64,000 bases of DNA from Alphaproteobacteria bacterium SO-S41 (GTDB taxonomy: Bacteria > Pseudomonadota > Alphaproteobacteria > Micropepsales > Micropepsaceae): the NCBI GenBank assembly GCA_019670725.1, contig AP024629.1:1426001-1490000 (forward strand). Direction: 5' to 3'. Made by a program: the position numbers and the translations under genes. This document shows positions 63,016 through 64,000 of this stretch, in pieces; the first letter of the stretch is position 1, and each line of letters begins with the position of its first letter. The notes beneath the pieces were generated by a model. That model saw only the letters and a list, made by a program, of their open reading frames with translations. It was not told where the DNA came from and searched no databases.

Positions 63016-64000
63016 TCAGCCGAAACAGGCCATCGCATCCTTCACCCATTGATGCGCGGCTTCCTGTCGGAGCATTGAGGAAGGCTCGTTCACGGAATTG
63101 CCGTGGCGCACGATGATGAGGTCGCGATGCGGGCAGCAGGCGACCCATTGGCCGGCATAGCCGTTCATCGAGAAGCCGTCCTTCGAGAACGAATTCAGCC
63201 ACCAATGCGCGCCATAGCCGCGGCCGTCTTCGGGCTGGGCGGGGCCGGGCGTGCGGGCATAGTCGATCCAGCTTTCGGGGAGGAGGCGCGTGCCATCCCA
63301 TATGCCGCCGCGCAAGGCGAAGAGGCCGATGCGGGCGAAATCCTCGGCGCGCATGAAGCAGTAGGACGAACCGATGAAGGTGCCGATGCCGTCAAATTTC
63401 GGGATGGGATCGTTGATGCCGAGCGGGCCGAAGAGACGGTCGGCCATGAAGTCGCGCATGCCCGCTTCGCCGCCGCCGACAAGTTGTCCGAGCGCGCGGG
63501 CGAGGATGTTGCTGGTGCCGCTCGCGTAGTTGAAGACAGTATCCGGCCAATGGGCGACCGGCTTATTGGCGGCATAGGCGCCCATGTCGTCCTTGCCCGA
63601 GGCGAACAGCATCTCGATCGTGTCGGAGACCGCGCCGTCGACATAGTCCTCGCGGAATTCGAGGCCGGAGGACATGTGCAGCAGCTGCGTCCAGGTGAGC
63701 TTCGCGCGCGGATCGTCGGCGCCATCCCATTCGGGCGCGTTCAACGGCGCGTTGACGTCGATCCTGCCCTCGGCGGCGAGAAAGCCGATGAGCAGCTGGG
63801 TAATGCTCTTGGCCATCGACCAGGAGGGGTAGGTCGCCTCCGCCGTATAGGCGCCGCCGAGATAGCGTTCCGCGACGATGCGGCCACGCTGGACGGCGAT
63901 GAAAGCATGGGTCTCGCCGATCGGGCCGATCGCTTGGGGTGCTAAGGCGGTGTCGAGCAGCGCGGTCAGCTTCGCGGCATCGGCGGTGGCGGGAAGGTCG
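63016..64000 (-). CDS. Serine hydrolase, class C beta-lactamase fold (5' end cut by window edge)
   Basis: The frame is open to the right edge of the window, so the N-terminus is missing; an internal ATG at 63816 is not the start because it lies inside the SxxK motif. Visible: VQRGRIVAERYLGGAY, then PSWSMAKSITQLLIG (catalytic SxxK), FNYASGTSNILARAL (YxS), and YGAHWWLNSF near the end. This is the 6-aminohexanoate-dimer hydrolase-like branch. Convergent with the esterase, three bases apart. Confidence 0.85.
   Translation of the reverse strand, partial: DLPATADAAKLTALLDTALAPQAIGPIGETHAFIAVQRGRIVAERYLGGAYTAEATYPSWSMAKSITQLLIGFLAAEGRIDVNAPLNAPEWDGADDPRAKLTWTQLLHMSSGLEFREDYVDGAVSDTIEMLFASGKDDMGAYAANKPVAHWPDTVFNYASGTSNILARALGQLVGGGEAGMRDFMADRLFGPLGINDPIPKFDGIGTFIGSSYCFMRAEDFARIGLFALRGGIWDGTRLLPESWIDYARTPGPAQPEDGRGYGAHWWLNSFSKDGFSMNGYAGQWVACCPHRDLIIVRHGNSVNEPSSMLRQEAAHQWVKDAMACFG

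Noticed and set aside
1-64000. CRISPR array or insertion sequence
   Set aside because: No regularly spaced direct repeats and no transposase gene with terminal inverted repeats were seen.

Overview
The window looks like an alphaproteobacterial chromosome. Supporting signs are the high GC and strongly GC-biased third codon positions from about 23.5 kb onward, a direct-repeat GTTC-N7-GTTC LexA box, an imuA-imuB-dnaE2 mutasome, two TorF-type porins, a DUF3126 gene, and an imperfect palindromic intergenic repeat of a kind often seen in this class. I cannot name the genus from sequence alone.

Region 1 (1-23512) reads as the right-hand part of an integrated genomic island. At 23454-23512 lies only the 3' half of a tRNA-Leu(UAA) gene, next to a tyrosine integrase (22044-23297, minus). 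The intact tRNA would lie left of the window, so the island probably runs past position 1. Its cargo is: (a) a three-gene operon, Z1 helicase C-terminus / PD-(D/E)XK nuclease (DUF4420) / AIPR protein, which matches the downstream half of a known MutL/MORC-associated restriction-type defence system; (b) tail to tail with it, a two-gene operon of a putative ADP-ribosyltransferase-fold protein and a 905-residue protein whose C-terminus resembles the target-recognition end of MmeI/YeeA-type restriction-modification enzymes but which has no methyltransferase motif; (c) about 1.35 kb without a credible gene; (d) a tight six-gene minus-strand operon imuA-imuB-dnaE2-purN-thpR-SRAP behind a perfect LexA box; (e) a set of small accessory genes (XRE regulator, tiny membrane protein, lipoprotein, methyltransferase-like protein); (f) an AlpA-like regulator, a zinc-ribbon protein and a putative HUH replication protein in one coupled operon; (g) the integrase. 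Genes of block (a) and (b) are visibly richer in A+T than the chromosome to the right.

Region 2 (23513-31164) is core chromosome: a small secreted protein, an MDR oxidoreductase, then an Rrf2 regulator, a porin and a sulfate ABC importer (sbp-cysT-cysW-cysA). cysE at 48.5 kb belongs to the same sulfur-to-cysteine route.

Region 3 (31165-64000) is a gene-dense core segment: a large Oar-like TonB-dependent receptor, a CBS-histidine kinase, a family 2 glycosyltransferase, an M20 amidohydrolase, a metallo-beta-lactamase-fold protein, an alpha/beta hydrolase, a HAD phosphatase, two TorF porins, an SDR enzyme, an MscS channel, an EF-hand protein, two histidine-phosphatase-family proteins, nitroreductase, NUDIX, CysE, an amine oxidase-like flavoprotein, a class III aminotransferase, alanine dehydrogenase, CinA-like amidase, an S41 peptidase and two class C beta-lactamase-fold serine hydrolases. 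Several tandem paralogue pairs occur here (TorF, DUF3592-like, and a cysteine-containing secreted family ending in FPG). The best candidate for an undescribed system is the two-gene module at 4600-8129.
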